NCBI GenBank assembly: GCA_008330645.1
Contig: VLTN01000007.1
Span: forward strand, 434,001-498,000
DNA from: Cafeteria roenbergensis
Lineage: Eukaryota; Sar; Bigyra; Bicosoecida; Cafeteriaceae
DNA: 64,000 nucleotides
Direction of reading: 5' to 3'
The translations under genes were made by a program, and so were the position numbers. Position 1 is the stretch's first letter. Each line of letters begins with the position of its first letter. The notes below the pieces were generated by a model that was not told where the DNA came from, ran no database searches, and saw nothing but the letters and a program-made list of their open reading frames with translations. Positions 55,289 through 64,000 of this stretch are shown in pieces.

Positions 55289-58234
55289 TCACGTGCTCTC
55301 CGCTTGCTTTGGGGTCGGTGCGATTGTCGTGCCCCTCCGGACGCGCTTGATGGGCGATCGTGACCTGTCCGAGCCCGCATTGCCAATCAGCTTGAGCGGG
55401 TTGACGGGAACAGATGCAGTCTCCAGGAGCCAAGCAGCGTCGCCAGTCACGGTAAACATCCGTCGCCTCAGCTTGACAACGGACACTTGCAAGACGTCCT
55501 CTTGCAGCGCCATCGAGATGCGAGGGATTGGCGGGGGCCGGGCAGACGGGTCCATGCGCTCTGGTTTGAAGGCGAAATTGTGCATCGCTCCCGTGTAGCT
55601 CATGCGCTGCTGCAGCTCCGCTTCTCGTCTCATCCGGGAGTAAAAGGGCTGCATCGCCTTCATGATGCGCGCATGCTGCCAAAGCAGATCGCGGTGCTCG
55701 TGCTCGATGAACTCAGTCAGACGCGCAGCCTCGTCCTCCAGCTTCTCCGCGGGAATCTGCGGGAGCGAGGCAATGTCGGCCTCGATAAACGCCCTGGCTT
55801 GAGCGTACTCCCGCCTGGCCCGAGTGCCGGCGCTCATGGCCACCCGCTTGGCCTCGAACCTCGAAGGTGCGCGCCTGAGCCCGGGGGAGACGACCGGCGA
55901 CGGAGGCTCCGCACCGAGCGTCTCGACGGCAGCCGTCCTTGCCGGTGTGGTCATGGCGGTGGGGGCGAAGCCCACTGCCGCCTCCGCGCCACTGGACGCG
56001 CTGCTGGCGGGAGAGGGGGAGCGAGGAGCACGGAGCGCAGGCGTCGCAACGCTCGAGACCACGATTGGAGTTGTGGCCGACGTGGCCCATGCGGACGGCG
56101 AAGCAGGCACAGTGCTCGCCGCCATGGACGGGCTTGACCCGCTCTCGCCGCGACCCTCCTCGGCGGTACCGCCACTTTTCCAGGGGGTCAGACCCGTCGG
56201 GCTTGCGGCCCGAGCATGCTTGACGCGCACTTGGTGCCGAGACCGCCCCGCAACAACCCGACGAAGCTGCCTGAGCCGAGCGGGGCGGCTGATGGACTCC
56301 TCGAGCGCCTTGCGTCGAACTTGGGAGAACGAAAACGCAGCTGCAGCTCTATGGACCGCGAATGCCACGAGCATGCGAAACTCCGTCTGCCGGAGCTGGT
56401 GAGCCACCAGGCCAGCCCGGGCCTCGCGACGAACGAGGATCGCGTTCCAGCGCCTTGATATAATCCTTGCGGCCGATACGTAACGCTTGAACCGAAGCAT
56501 GATGTACCTCTGGCGGCTCACCAGGCGCATGCTCTCCAAGAAGTGGACAACTACCTTGTGGGCACGGATGCTTCGAACGAACCGCCGCCTCAGGATGGCG
56601 GCGCGGAGCACCCTCTTCAGCTCGCGGTGCGCCACGGCGTAGCGCTTGACGAAGAGCCTCGCAGAGTTCCCGCGCCACCACGACTGGATGCGGACGGCGT
56701 GCGTTGTTTGGAAAGCGAGCGCCGCCGCCGCCAGTCTGCCAGCGGTCACCACGTGCTTCGGGACGCTCAGCGCCCGGGCTCGCGCAATGGCCAAAAGCCA
56801 GGCCTGCTGCCGATCACGCCGCAGCTTCTGGGCGGCGAATCGCTCCGGCGCCTCGGCCTCGTACTGCGCGCGTTGACGAATGGCCTCCTCGATTGCCCTG
56901 TGCCTGGCACGGGCCGCCTTCCGGCGTGCCTCTGCGATGGCGTGGCGCCCCCGACGGCGCGCTTGAACCGCGCTCGGCTGAGCGCGGGCGCTGGCCAAGC
57001 TGGCCATCTCGGCCTGCGACATCCCGTGGGCCAGCGAATGGCGGCCCTTTAGGCGGTTCTCAGCCGCCCTGAGAATCGCCTGGCGCGGGAGGCTCGATGC
57101 TCGCAGCTGCGCGTCCCACTCCAGGGCCCTCGCCGCGACCCGGTAGGGAGCGGCGATGGACATGGCCGCCTCTCGGGCGAGGTTTCCTGCGGACTGAAGG
57201 GCCGAACTGCTCGAGACAACGCTTGCGGCGTCGCTGTCGCTCCTGCGCGCCCGGCAACCAGACGGTGCTTCGCAGGCCTGGGGAGCCTCGGGCAGCCCAG
57301 CGCCTCGATGCTCCTTTCGTGGGCGCACCTTCAAGTACGGCCTGCTCCAGCCAGTTTCGGCTCCGAGGCGCTTCGCAGTCTCCAGGCGCTCCTTGCGCAC
57401 GGCAGGCAGGCCAACGTCTGACAGGTCAACCTTCGTGACGGCTTCGCGTGCGTCAAAGAACTTGCTGGTGCCAGGCCGCGGAGACTGGCCGTCGTCGGAC
57501 TCATCCGGCGGCGGCCCAGTAGGATGTGGCGCGGAGCCCAAGGAGAGCCAGGCGGAACGGCTCGATGTTGACGCTGCCTCAAGCTGCAGCAGAACGCGAG
57601 AAATGGCCGCTTGGTGAGCGTCCGAGGTCGTCCTGGGCCTGACGTCTTCGGAAACAGTCTCGGCAAGAGGCGAACGGCTCCCTGCGTCAAGCAACTGGCT
57701 GGAGTCGACTCCGCGTCCCGTGGTGGCCAACTTGCGCTCAAGCCACCTGTTCGCCGCGGCGCTGATGTTGCGCACGTGGTCTCTGCTCGGGGGGGACCTG
57801 ATGCTCGCGGCGGTAGACGGGAGCTGCACCGAAACCGGGGCCGGGCGCGGCCCTTCCAGCGCGCCGACTTGAGTCCTGGTCAGCCTTGCCTTGGCGCTCC
57901 CTGCTGGCCGCGCAGGGCTTCCTCGGCGCAAGCTCCTGTCAGAGAAGCTGTGCCCGAGCGAGTGCGCAGCTGCCGATGAGGGGCGCCGCCCAGCAGCGGC
58001 GCCCAGGTGTGGCAATTGCTGCGGTGACTCGAGCGCACGCCCCGCCGCAACGGGGCTGGCGCCGTCAATATGCGCCCCTGCGGTGAGAAAGACACTGTCG
58101 AGTTCACCATGCGTACCGCCGCCACGGCTGGCCTCTTGGTGAGAGAGCGAAGGTCCTGTCCACGCGCGACCGTGGCAAACCTCGCCTTGCTCGCCCAACG
58201 GCCGGCGGTACGAGAGCGCGGAAACTGGGCGCAT
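55289..58234 (-). CDS. IQ-motif/coiled-coil protein, possible cytoskeletal or flagellar component
   Basis: Single exon, 981 residues from the first ATG (MRPVSALSYRRPLGEQ); the frame extends to 58,351 but without an ATG. The N-terminal about 390 residues are disordered. Residues about 430-750 are strongly helical and rich in Arg/Ala, containing IQ-like calmodulin/light-chain sites (HAVRIQSWWRGNSARLF; AARIISRRWNAILVRR). A Ser/Pro/Ala linker follows. A compact C-terminal part (residues about 830-960; IEADIASLPQIPAEKLEDEA) looks folded. Similar IQ-rich helical proteins are common on flagella and basal bodies, but no named family was recognised. Confidence 0.68.
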   Translation of the reverse strand: MRPVSALSYRRPLGEQGEVCHGRAWTGPSLSHQEASRGGGTHGELDSVFLTAGAHIDGASPVAAGRALESPQQLPHLGAAAGRRPSSAAAHSLGHSFSDRSLRRGSPARPAGSAKARLTRTQVGALEGPRPAPVSVQLPSTAASIRSPPSRDHVRNISAAANRWLERKLATTGRGVDSSQLLDAGSRSPLAETVSEDVRPRTTSDAHQAAISRVLLQLEAASTSSRSAWLSLGSAPHPTGPPPDESDDGQSPRPGTSKFFDAREAVTKVDLSDVGLPAVRKERLETAKRLGAETGWSRPYLKVRPRKEHRGAGLPEAPQACEAPSGCRARRSDSDAASVVSSSSALQSAGNLAREAAMSIAAPYRVAARALEWDAQLRASSLPRQAILRAAENRLKGRHSLAHGMSQAEMASLASARAQPSAVQARRRGRHAIAEARRKAARARHRAIEEAIRQRAQYEAEAPERFAAQKLRRDRQQAWLLAIARARALSVPKHVVTAGRLAAAALAFQTTHAVRIQSWWRGNSARLFVKRYAVAHRELKRVLRAAILRRRFVRSIRAHKVVVHFLESMRLVSRQRYIMLRFKRYVSAARIISRRWNAILVRREARAGLVAHQLRQTEFRMLVAFAVHRAAAAFSFSQVRRKALEESISRPARLRQLRRVVAGRSRHQVRVKHARAASPTGLTPWKSGGTAEEGRGESGSSPSMAASTVPASPSAWATSATTPIVVSSVATPALRAPRSPSPASSASSGAEAAVGFAPTAMTTPARTAAVETLGAEPPSPVVSPGLRRAPSRFEAKRVAMSAGTRARREYAQARAFIEADIASLPQIPAEKLEDEAARLTEFIEHEHRDLLWQHARIMKAMQPFYSRMRREAELQQRMSYTGAMHNFAFKPERMDPSARPPPIPRISMALQEDVLQVSVVKLRRRMFTVTGDAAWLLETASVPVNPLKLIGNAGSDRSRSPIKRVRRGTTIAPTPKQAEST

Positions 58235-58476
58235 CAGCGCCCGGCGCCCTCCCCACGAGCCAACAGCGTCTGCTGCGACCGGAAGGCAAGGCACCCTCCC
58301 TCCGTTCCCCGGGGGAGCGAAGGTGCAGCAATGGCGTGCGAAGCCGGACACCGCCGTAGGGAGTGCGAATCAAGGCAGGTGTTTGTTTGCCCGATGGCGC
58401 GCGGTCAGACTCGTCGATGCCAAGAGCGCGCGCGTTTTGATGCCATGCAGCCCACAGCGCGTCGCACTTGCCGCGC

Positions 58477-60588
58477 CTAGGCGGTCGCACCTGTCGCGGC
58501 TGGCTTGCACGCGGTCCATGCATGGTGGGTGGCACTGCCTGCCCCCAGGAGCAAAGCAACCCGCTTCAGGCTCTCAAGCGTGTCCACGTCATCCCAAACA
58601 CGGCCAGGGACCGAGCGAACCGCCTTGACGCACGCATCGGCCTGCACTGCTGCCTGCTGCGACGCGAAGGTGTGCGACGTGGACCATTCCACGTCTGCAA
58701 AGCACGCGCGCCCGCTCGCGCCGCCGGGGACGACAAGGGCGACGTATCCGCCGTCGCCGGCCGGAAGCATCGTGCTTGTGCCGCCCCACGCCGCACGGAC
58801 GGCGGGCATCAAGTCCACAAGTCGCAGCGTCGGCATGTCGCACCCCACAAACGCCACGGGGCCGGCTGAGCGCGCCTGCGCGTCGGAAAGGGCCGCCTCC
58901 ATCACCTCGCTCAGGCCGCGCTTGCCGGCCTCCGGGTGGACGGCGATGCGCCAGCTTGCTGGGCTTTCTGCTGCGTCCACCACAGACTGCAGCTCCGGCG
59001 GGACGGCACTGGCAGCGCGACCGGAAGGCACGACGGTGTACACGGCCCGGTCCACACACCCGTCCCCGTCCACGTGTCGCATGCTGGCCAGCGTGTCGGC
59101 GAGCAGCGCCGACGATACGCCAGCCGCGGCCCGAGCTGCTTCGGCGCAGCCCAGCCCGGCGAGCTCAGCGGCAAGCCTCGTCTTCGCGTGGCCAGCAACG
59201 GGAGGCTTCGCAATGACGACGAGCGTCCAAGGGCCCCTCGCACCGCCGCCAATCGCGGCAGGGACGCCGCTCGGCGCGCCATGAGCAGAAGCGCCCCCGC
59301 TGAACCAGCTAGCCAGCGCGCTGGCCGCCTCGTCGGCGCTGGCAGCGTCCGCCACCGCAAGCGCCCGCTTTGCCGTCGCAAGCGCGGCATTTACGGCCTG
59401 CGACACGGCCAGTCCCGCCTGGATCGCCGCGCTCTCGGCCGCCGGGGCTGCCACGTCCAGCCCCTGATCGGCGAGCACGCTCCTCACCGCAGCGGCAACG
59501 CCACAGCCGAGCAGACGGGCGCAGGCACCCGCCAGCGCCAGGCACGCCGCCCGCTCCCCAGCTGTCCCGAGTGACGCCACCTCAAGCGGCATGTCCGCCT
59601 CTGCATCGCCTCGGGAGTGCAGCTCCGTCACGCGGACAACCTCCGCCGTCGCCTGCGAGCACGCCGTCTCCGCCGCCAGACTGGCCTCTTGCGGCCCCAG
59701 CCGGCGCAGCAGCGTCCCCGCGAAGCCGGCCAGCAGCGCGCCACAGCCCGTGGCAGCCTCTGCCCGTCGGCGGGAGGCCACGTCTGCACGCTGCGCGGCA
59801 ATGTGCTTGGAGTATCCAGTGGCGGCTGCTGCCGCTGCAGCAGCGCGCCCCTCGGCCACCGCAGCGGCGGCAGCGGCCACCACGAGCGACCCGAGGAGGG
59901 TGCCCGCGTCGAAGCCACGGGGTCCCGCGAAGGCCTCCGACGACGGGCCAACGAGGGCGACTGACCCGTCGTCTTCAGCCGAGGACCCTCCATCGCCGCC
60001 GCCTGCCCCCGAAACCGCACCGGCCGTCACGCCGTGCCCGAGCCCCCCTGCAGCCCGCCGCCCGGCCGCCTCCACCGCCTCCGCAATGTCTGTTGCTGTC
60101 TTGGGCGGCAGCGCCGGCCCGTCATCGGTCGTCATCACGAGGGCCCCGGTGGCGCCGATCCCGCCGATGAGGTCGCCAACACCTGAAGAGGCGGCCTTGA
60201 CGGCGGCAGCAGAGCCATCGGCAGAGCCATGGTGCGGGGGAACGGGGAGAAAGTCGCCGACGTCCCTGGAGCCGGGCGGAGCCACGAGGAGGGCGGCTGA
60301 GGTGAGAGACCCGTGGCAAACGCACTCGGGCGAGAGGCTTCGTCTCGCGGTCCACGCCAGGGCGGAGGCGATGCGCGGATCGGCGCGGAGCGTTGCGGCC
60401 AGCGGCGCGCCGGCCGAGGTGGCAGCGGCAGGAGCCGGGGGAAGCAGCGGCCGGGCACTGGCAGAGGCTGAACGCGCGCGGGCGGCGTCGGAGGCGTCGG
60501 CCTCGGCCCGAGCAAGCCAGGCGCCCACGTGAGCTGGGCAAGAAGGGAACGACGCCCCGCGCGCAGACCCGGAGGCAAGCGTGGCCAT
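58477..60588 (-). CDS. Protein with C-terminal DUF2064 (TIGR04282-like) nucleotidyl/glycosyl-transferase domain
   Basis: Single exon, 703 residues from the first ATG (MATLASGSARGASF). Residues about 450-703 match the DUF2064 family: the opening WTLVVIAKPPVAGHAKTRLA carries the Lys/Arg nucleotide-binding loop, VGCDMPTLRLVDL holds the metal-binding Asp, and GDGGYVALVV follows. The end VWDDVDTLESLKRV also fits. Bacterial members are stand-alone proteins of about 200 residues with a GT-A-like fold and poorly known substrates. The Ala-rich N-terminal 450 residues are helical and unassigned, so this appears to be a fusion. Eukaryotic examples are uncommon in my knowledge, so a bacterial origin is possible. 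It lies in tandem upstream of the IQ gene. Confidence 0.75.
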   Translation of the reverse strand: MATLASGSARGASFPSCPAHVGAWLARAEADASDAARARSASASARPLLPPAPAAATSAGAPLAATLRADPRIASALAWTARRSLSPECVCHGSLTSAALLVAPPGSRDVGDFLPVPPHHGSADGSAAAVKAASSGVGDLIGGIGATGALVMTTDDGPALPPKTATDIAEAVEAAGRRAAGGLGHGVTAGAVSGAGGGDGGSSAEDDGSVALVGPSSEAFAGPRGFDAGTLLGSLVVAAAAAAVAEGRAAAAAAAATGYSKHIAAQRADVASRRRAEAATGCGALLAGFAGTLLRRLGPQEASLAAETACSQATAEVVRVTELHSRGDAEADMPLEVASLGTAGERAACLALAGACARLLGCGVAAAVRSVLADQGLDVAAPAAESAAIQAGLAVSQAVNAALATAKRALAVADAASADEAASALASWFSGGASAHGAPSGVPAAIGGGARGPWTLVVIAKPPVAGHAKTRLAAELAGLGCAEAARAAAGVSSALLADTLASMRHVDGDGCVDRAVYTVVPSGRAASAVPPELQSVVDAAESPASWRIAVHPEAGKRGLSEVMEAALSDAQARSAGPVAFVGCDMPTLRLVDLMPAVRAAWGGTSTMLPAGDGGYVALVVPGGASGRACFADVEWSTSHTFASQQAAVQADACVKAVRSVPGRVWDDVDTLESLKRVALLLGAGSATHHAWTACKPAATGATA

Positions 60589-60706
60589 GGTGCGCTTCAC
60601 CTCAACGAGGGTCACTCGCTGCGTGGCAGCGGGCGGGAAACAAACTCACGAGAGCGGCACAAACGCGGTGGGGCAGGGGGGGGGGCTCGGCGCTGTCGAG
60701 ACAGGA

Positions 60707-61084
60707 TCACGGAACGGGGAAGGCGCGCGCGACGCCACTTGTCAGGGGCAGGACGGAGGTGCTCACATCTGCTGCAGCGTACTCGAAGTCCAGCGTCCCG
60801 GCGCAAGGCGACGCGGCGGCCCTGAGGCCGCTGAGGGCAAGGTGCTGCGCAATGGCCAGCCCGCTGTCCACAGCCCCGTCCGCCGCCAGCGGCTGGAATG
60901 CGTCCAGCTCCCCCAGCACGCCAGAAATGCGCACAGTGCGTGATCGCGGGCAGTGGGACTCGGCCGCAGACCAGGCGTCCGGGTCGCCGCCCAGGAAACG
61001 GCGAGCCCATTCCGACTCCGCCGCAAGCGCGGTGGCCAAGGAGGCTGTCAGGGAGCGTGGCGCCTCGTCCGCAGTGCGAGACAT
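60707..61084 (-). CDS. Small hypothetical protein, 125 residues
   Basis: Single exon from ATG (MSRTADEAPRSLTASL). The N-terminal half is helical and the C-terminal half looks like a small beta-rich fold (RTVRISGVLGELDAFQ; STSVLPLTSGVARAFPVP). No family was recognised. The frame continues upstream into EXO1 antisense, but the ATG at 61,084 is the natural start. It lies 118 bases upstream of the DUF2064 gene on the same strand and divergent from EXO1. Confidence 0.5.
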   Translation of the reverse strand: MSRTADEAPRSLTASLATALAAESEWARRFLGGDPDAWSAAESHCPRSRTVRISGVLGELDAFQPLAADGAVDSGLAIAQHLALSGLRAAASPCAGTLDFEYAAADVSTSVLPLTSGVARAFPVP

Positions 61085-61259
61085 AGCGAGCTCTCGCTGC
61101 CCGCAGGAAAGTGGCGACCCTGGGCTCACCGGGGCGCGCTTTGCCCTCGCACCAGGAGCGCAGCAACGGCGAGCCAGCACGCAACAAAAAAACTGGCAGA
61201 GGGCCGACTCTGCCAGTTCAAACCCTTGTGGCGGGCTTGCACAGCTCGACCCCCCGAGC
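61085..61259. promoter_or_regulatory. Shared 175-bp divergent promoter region
   Basis: This is the gap between the small unknown gene (-) and EXO1 (+). It includes an A-run near 61,183-61,190; no TATA box is seen. Inferred from layout only. Confidence 0.45.
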
Positions 61260-64000
61260 ATGGGCATCAAGGGGCTCCTTGTGGCGCTGCGGGGGCACGA
61301 CCGGCGCGTGCACGTTTCAAAATTCGCAGGGCGCACTCTGGCGGTGGATGTGCTGGTGTGGTGAGCTGCGGCGCGCGTTCCGGCCGCCGCCGCCTGGCCC
61401 AACTGCGCCTCATCCCAGCTAGCAGCGCACAGAGGGGCGTTTGGGGGAGGGCCTTCGCTGCGGAAAGGGCCCGTATGCTGTGCGTGCTACTTACCTGGCG
61501 GAGGTGTGCCGTCCTGGCCTTGCTCCGCAGGCTGCACCAGGGAATCGTGGGATGCGCGACCGAGCTTTGCACTGCCGGACCCAGCTCCACAACGCGCCAT
61601 GTCAAGTACTGCATGGACCGCGTCGAGCTGCTGATTCGATACGGGGTCGTGCCTTTGGTGGTGTTCGACGGCGCGAGCTTGCCGTCCAAGGACGGGACGG
61701 ATGCGCAGCGCGCGGCGTCGCGTGCCCGCGCGATGGCAGCCGGGAACGCGCTGCTCGCGGCCGGCCAGCGCGAGGCTGCGCGAATGCAGTTCGTCAAGGC
61801 AGTCGACGTGACGCCGGATATCCAGCACGACCTCATGCTCGTAAGTTGTGCCCCCGATGCCGTCGCAGCCGCCCCCGGGCAGCAGCTCTTTTGTGCACGT
61901 CATCCTCTCGACTGCCAGCGACCCGAGCGCCAATTTGCCGACGCCCGTGTGATGCTCTTCGCAGGCGCTGCGCAAGCGCGGCGTGTCCTTCCTCGTTGCG
62001 CCGTACGAGGCGGACGCCCAGCTCGCTTTCTTGTGTGCCAGCGGTATTGCCGACGGCGTCATAACGGAGGACAGCGACACGCTGCCCTACCGGTGCAGCA
62101 CAGTGCTCTTCAAAATGGAGCGCGACGGGTCCGCCACAGCCATCGAGCGCACCCCCAGCGCGGCCTTCTTCCGCCGGCACAAGTGCGAAAGCGGCGGCAA
62201 AGTTGACACGATCAGCCTGGCAGGCTTCAAGGACGCATCGGTGAGGGACGGCAGTGAGGCCCACTGGCCACGCCGACATGCCTGGTGTGGCCTCCTCCCC
62301 CAAGCGCTGGCCCGGCGGGCTACTCTCGCTGGCCCTGCCTCGTGACGCGCCCGCAAAGCCTCGGGCAAGCCCGCCACCCAGCGTCGCCTGCTCGCGAGCC
62401 TTGGTCCGCAGTTCTTGGACATGTGCGTGCTCGCCGGCTGTGACTACTGTCCGTCGCTGCCCGGCATCGGCCTGAAGAACGCGTGGCGTCTGGTGCGGGA
62501 CCGCGGGGGGCTGCAGGGTGCGATCCGCCAGCTGCGGGCCGACGGCGCGCTCTTCGGGTCGGACTCGTACCCTGCAGACGCGCTGAGAGCCAAGCAGACG
62601 TTCGTGTACCAGCGCGTGTGGGACCCGGTCGCTGGTCGCTGCGTCACGCTGAGGCCCCCGGAGGCGGCTGCAGAATGGGGCGTTGAGCCGCCGGATCTGG
62701 CCTGCCCCGCGGCCTCTGCGTTCCTCGGGCCCCACCGGGAGCCGGACGTTGCCACGGCCATTGCTCGCGGCATCATCCACCCCGAGACGCTCCGCCCCTA
62801 CCCAGGGGAGGACCTGGCCCAGGTGCCCCGGGCGCTCCTCCCCGCCCCGCCCGACACCCGCTGCGGAACGCCAAATGCCGCTCCCACGCCCGGCAGCGGA
62901 CCGTTCACGCTGCTGAAGCCGCAGGTTGTTGGCTCTGCTCTGGTCACTTCGCGACCGTCGGGCCTCCAGGCCAAGATCACAGGCGCGTTTCGTCCCAACG
63001 GCCGGCCTGCGGGCGCCCCAGCTGCGCCGTCGCCGGGCGCAGCTGCACAAGCAGCCGCCCCACCAACAGTACGGGCCGCAGCAGCGGCACCAGCATCGTG
63101 CTTGAGCCCGCGTCGCCGCGCGTCGGAGCGTCGCGAGCGACTGCCCCGCCCGGCCGCAGGCCCGGCCTCGACCACCGCCAGCTCCTACTTCGGCTCCGCG
63201 ACGTCCCGCACCCCGGTGCCCAACGCTCCGCCTTCGCTCCCCTCGCCGCTGGGTCGCCGGCGCGCCCAGCGCGCTGCCACCGCGCTTCCTGCGCTGTACG
63301 GCGTCAAGGTCACCGCAGGGGCCGCCCCTGTCGGCCTCTTGGCCCTCTCAGGGTGGGGCGGGGAGCGGGCGGACGAGGCAGGCGAGACCGGCGGACCCAG
63401 CGCTGCTGCGCCGCCCTCGGCCGCTCGTCTTGCTCGCCCGGCACAGGCGCCTGTGTCGGCCGCGTTTGCCGGGGCCTTGCGCGCCTTCGCCTATGGCAGG
63501 CCCGCGCGTTCGTCGGCGGCGGAGCCTGCAGTACGTGCGCCGGGGAGCCCTGAGCGGCGGGCGCCGCCATCCCCTGCGGACGATGCCGCCTCGCCCCCGC
63601 TGCGCGCGTTTGTGTCGCCCGACAAGGCAGGCATTCGCCGCGCGATGGCCCTCTCCGACCCCCCTGGCTCCGGTCGCTCAGTGGTGGGGTTCTCGTACAG
63701 CGACTGCGGCAGCATCACGCCCTCGCGCCGTCGCCTCAGCTTCCAAGGCGCCCTCGGTGTCGCAGCGGAGGGCGACGAGGACCGCCCAGCCGGGGCCGCA
63801 GGCCCAGCCGGAAGCACTCCGGGGGCGAGGCAGGAGAGCCCTTCGAGCGTGGGCTTGTCGACCTACGTGCGGCCACTGAGCCCCTCCCCGGGGCCGACCC
63901 TGGCCCGCCGAGCAGGCGCGCTCGCGACCGTTCGGCGCGCGAGCGGGGCAGCGGCGCTCCAGGCGTCCGGCGGGTCGTCTGCGCGCTCGGGGCTGGACCT
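61260..64000 (+). CDS. EXO1: Exonuclease 1 (EXO1), 3' end beyond window
   Basis: Exons 61,260-61,360, 61,531-61,840, 61,965-62,240 and 62,412 to beyond the edge; about 758 residues visible. The protein starts MGIKGLLVALRGH, as in EXO1. The XPG/FEN catalytic acids are all present: Asp30 (LAVD), Asp80 (VVFDG), Glu152 and Asp154 (PYEADAQ), Asp173 and Asp175 (ITEDSD), and Asp240 (GCDY). The helix-hairpin-helix region PSLPGIGLKNAWRLV follows. After about residue 340 the chain is Pro/Ala-rich and disordered, where other EXO1 proteins bind MLH1/MSH2. It is a 5'-to-3' exonuclease and flap endonuclease in mismatch repair, resection and meiotic recombination, in the nucleus. Introns are 124-171 bases; intron 2 uses GTAAGT. 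Confidence 0.95.

Overview
The window looks like a compact, very GC-rich nuclear chromosome segment from a single-celled eukaryote, probably a flagellated protist. Several genes split cleanly into exons at GTGAG...GCAG introns of about 100-460 bases. The proteins include eukaryote-only families (a Nup54-type nucleoporin, EXO1, TMEM14, Plg-RKT, a CK1-type kinase, a TMC/TMEM16-superfamily membrane protein). Two coiled-coil/IQ-rich proteins hint at a flagellum. A GC-rich heterotrophic flagellate such as a bicosoecid (Cafeteria-like) would fit, but that is a guess; nothing here fixes the species. I saw no transposon, viral element, rRNA, CRISPR array or recognisable tRNA.

Region 1 (1-22,700, minus strand) is one giant gene. 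A single reading frame runs without a stop from about 21,810 to the left edge, more than 7,200 codons. It encodes repeated SPRY/B30.2-like and LamG-like (concanavalin A fold) modules, one UBA domain and long Ala/Ser-rich linkers. This resembles giant HERC-type ubiquitin ligases, but any catalytic domain would lie beyond the left edge. A short upstream exon (22,441-22,622) fits in splice phase.

Region 2 (22,690-37,485) holds a three-exon Nup54-type nucleoporin (-), a 1,581-residue low-complexity protein (+), a 722-residue His-Pro-rich protein (-), a small two-exon unknown (+) and a coiled-coil protein with a sperm-tail/SHIPPO-like PG motif (-). Region 3 (37,626-45,833, plus strand) holds a 1,703-residue WD-repeat-like protein, a TMC-like membrane protein and TMEM14. 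Region 4 (46,258-55,177) holds an acidic membrane-anchored protein (-), a secreted protein resembling G1 glutamic peptidases (-), Plg-RKT (+), a CK1-like kinase (-) and ribokinase (+). Region 5 (55,289-64,000) holds an IQ/coiled-coil protein (-), a protein ending in a DUF2064 transferase-like domain (-), a small unknown (-) and the 5' part of EXO1 (+), cut by the right edge.

Two layout rules stand out. Six divergent gene pairs share start-to-start gaps of only 138-241 bases, suggesting bidirectional promoters. Introns sit in small genes or at extreme 5' ends, while the longest coding blocks (21.8, 5.0 and 4.3 kb) are uninterrupted. All 22 main introns I placed follow GT-AG, keep the reading frame and restore family motifs where the family is known. 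The genes do not form an evident pathway; their neighbourhood looks like ordinary dense protist gene packing.
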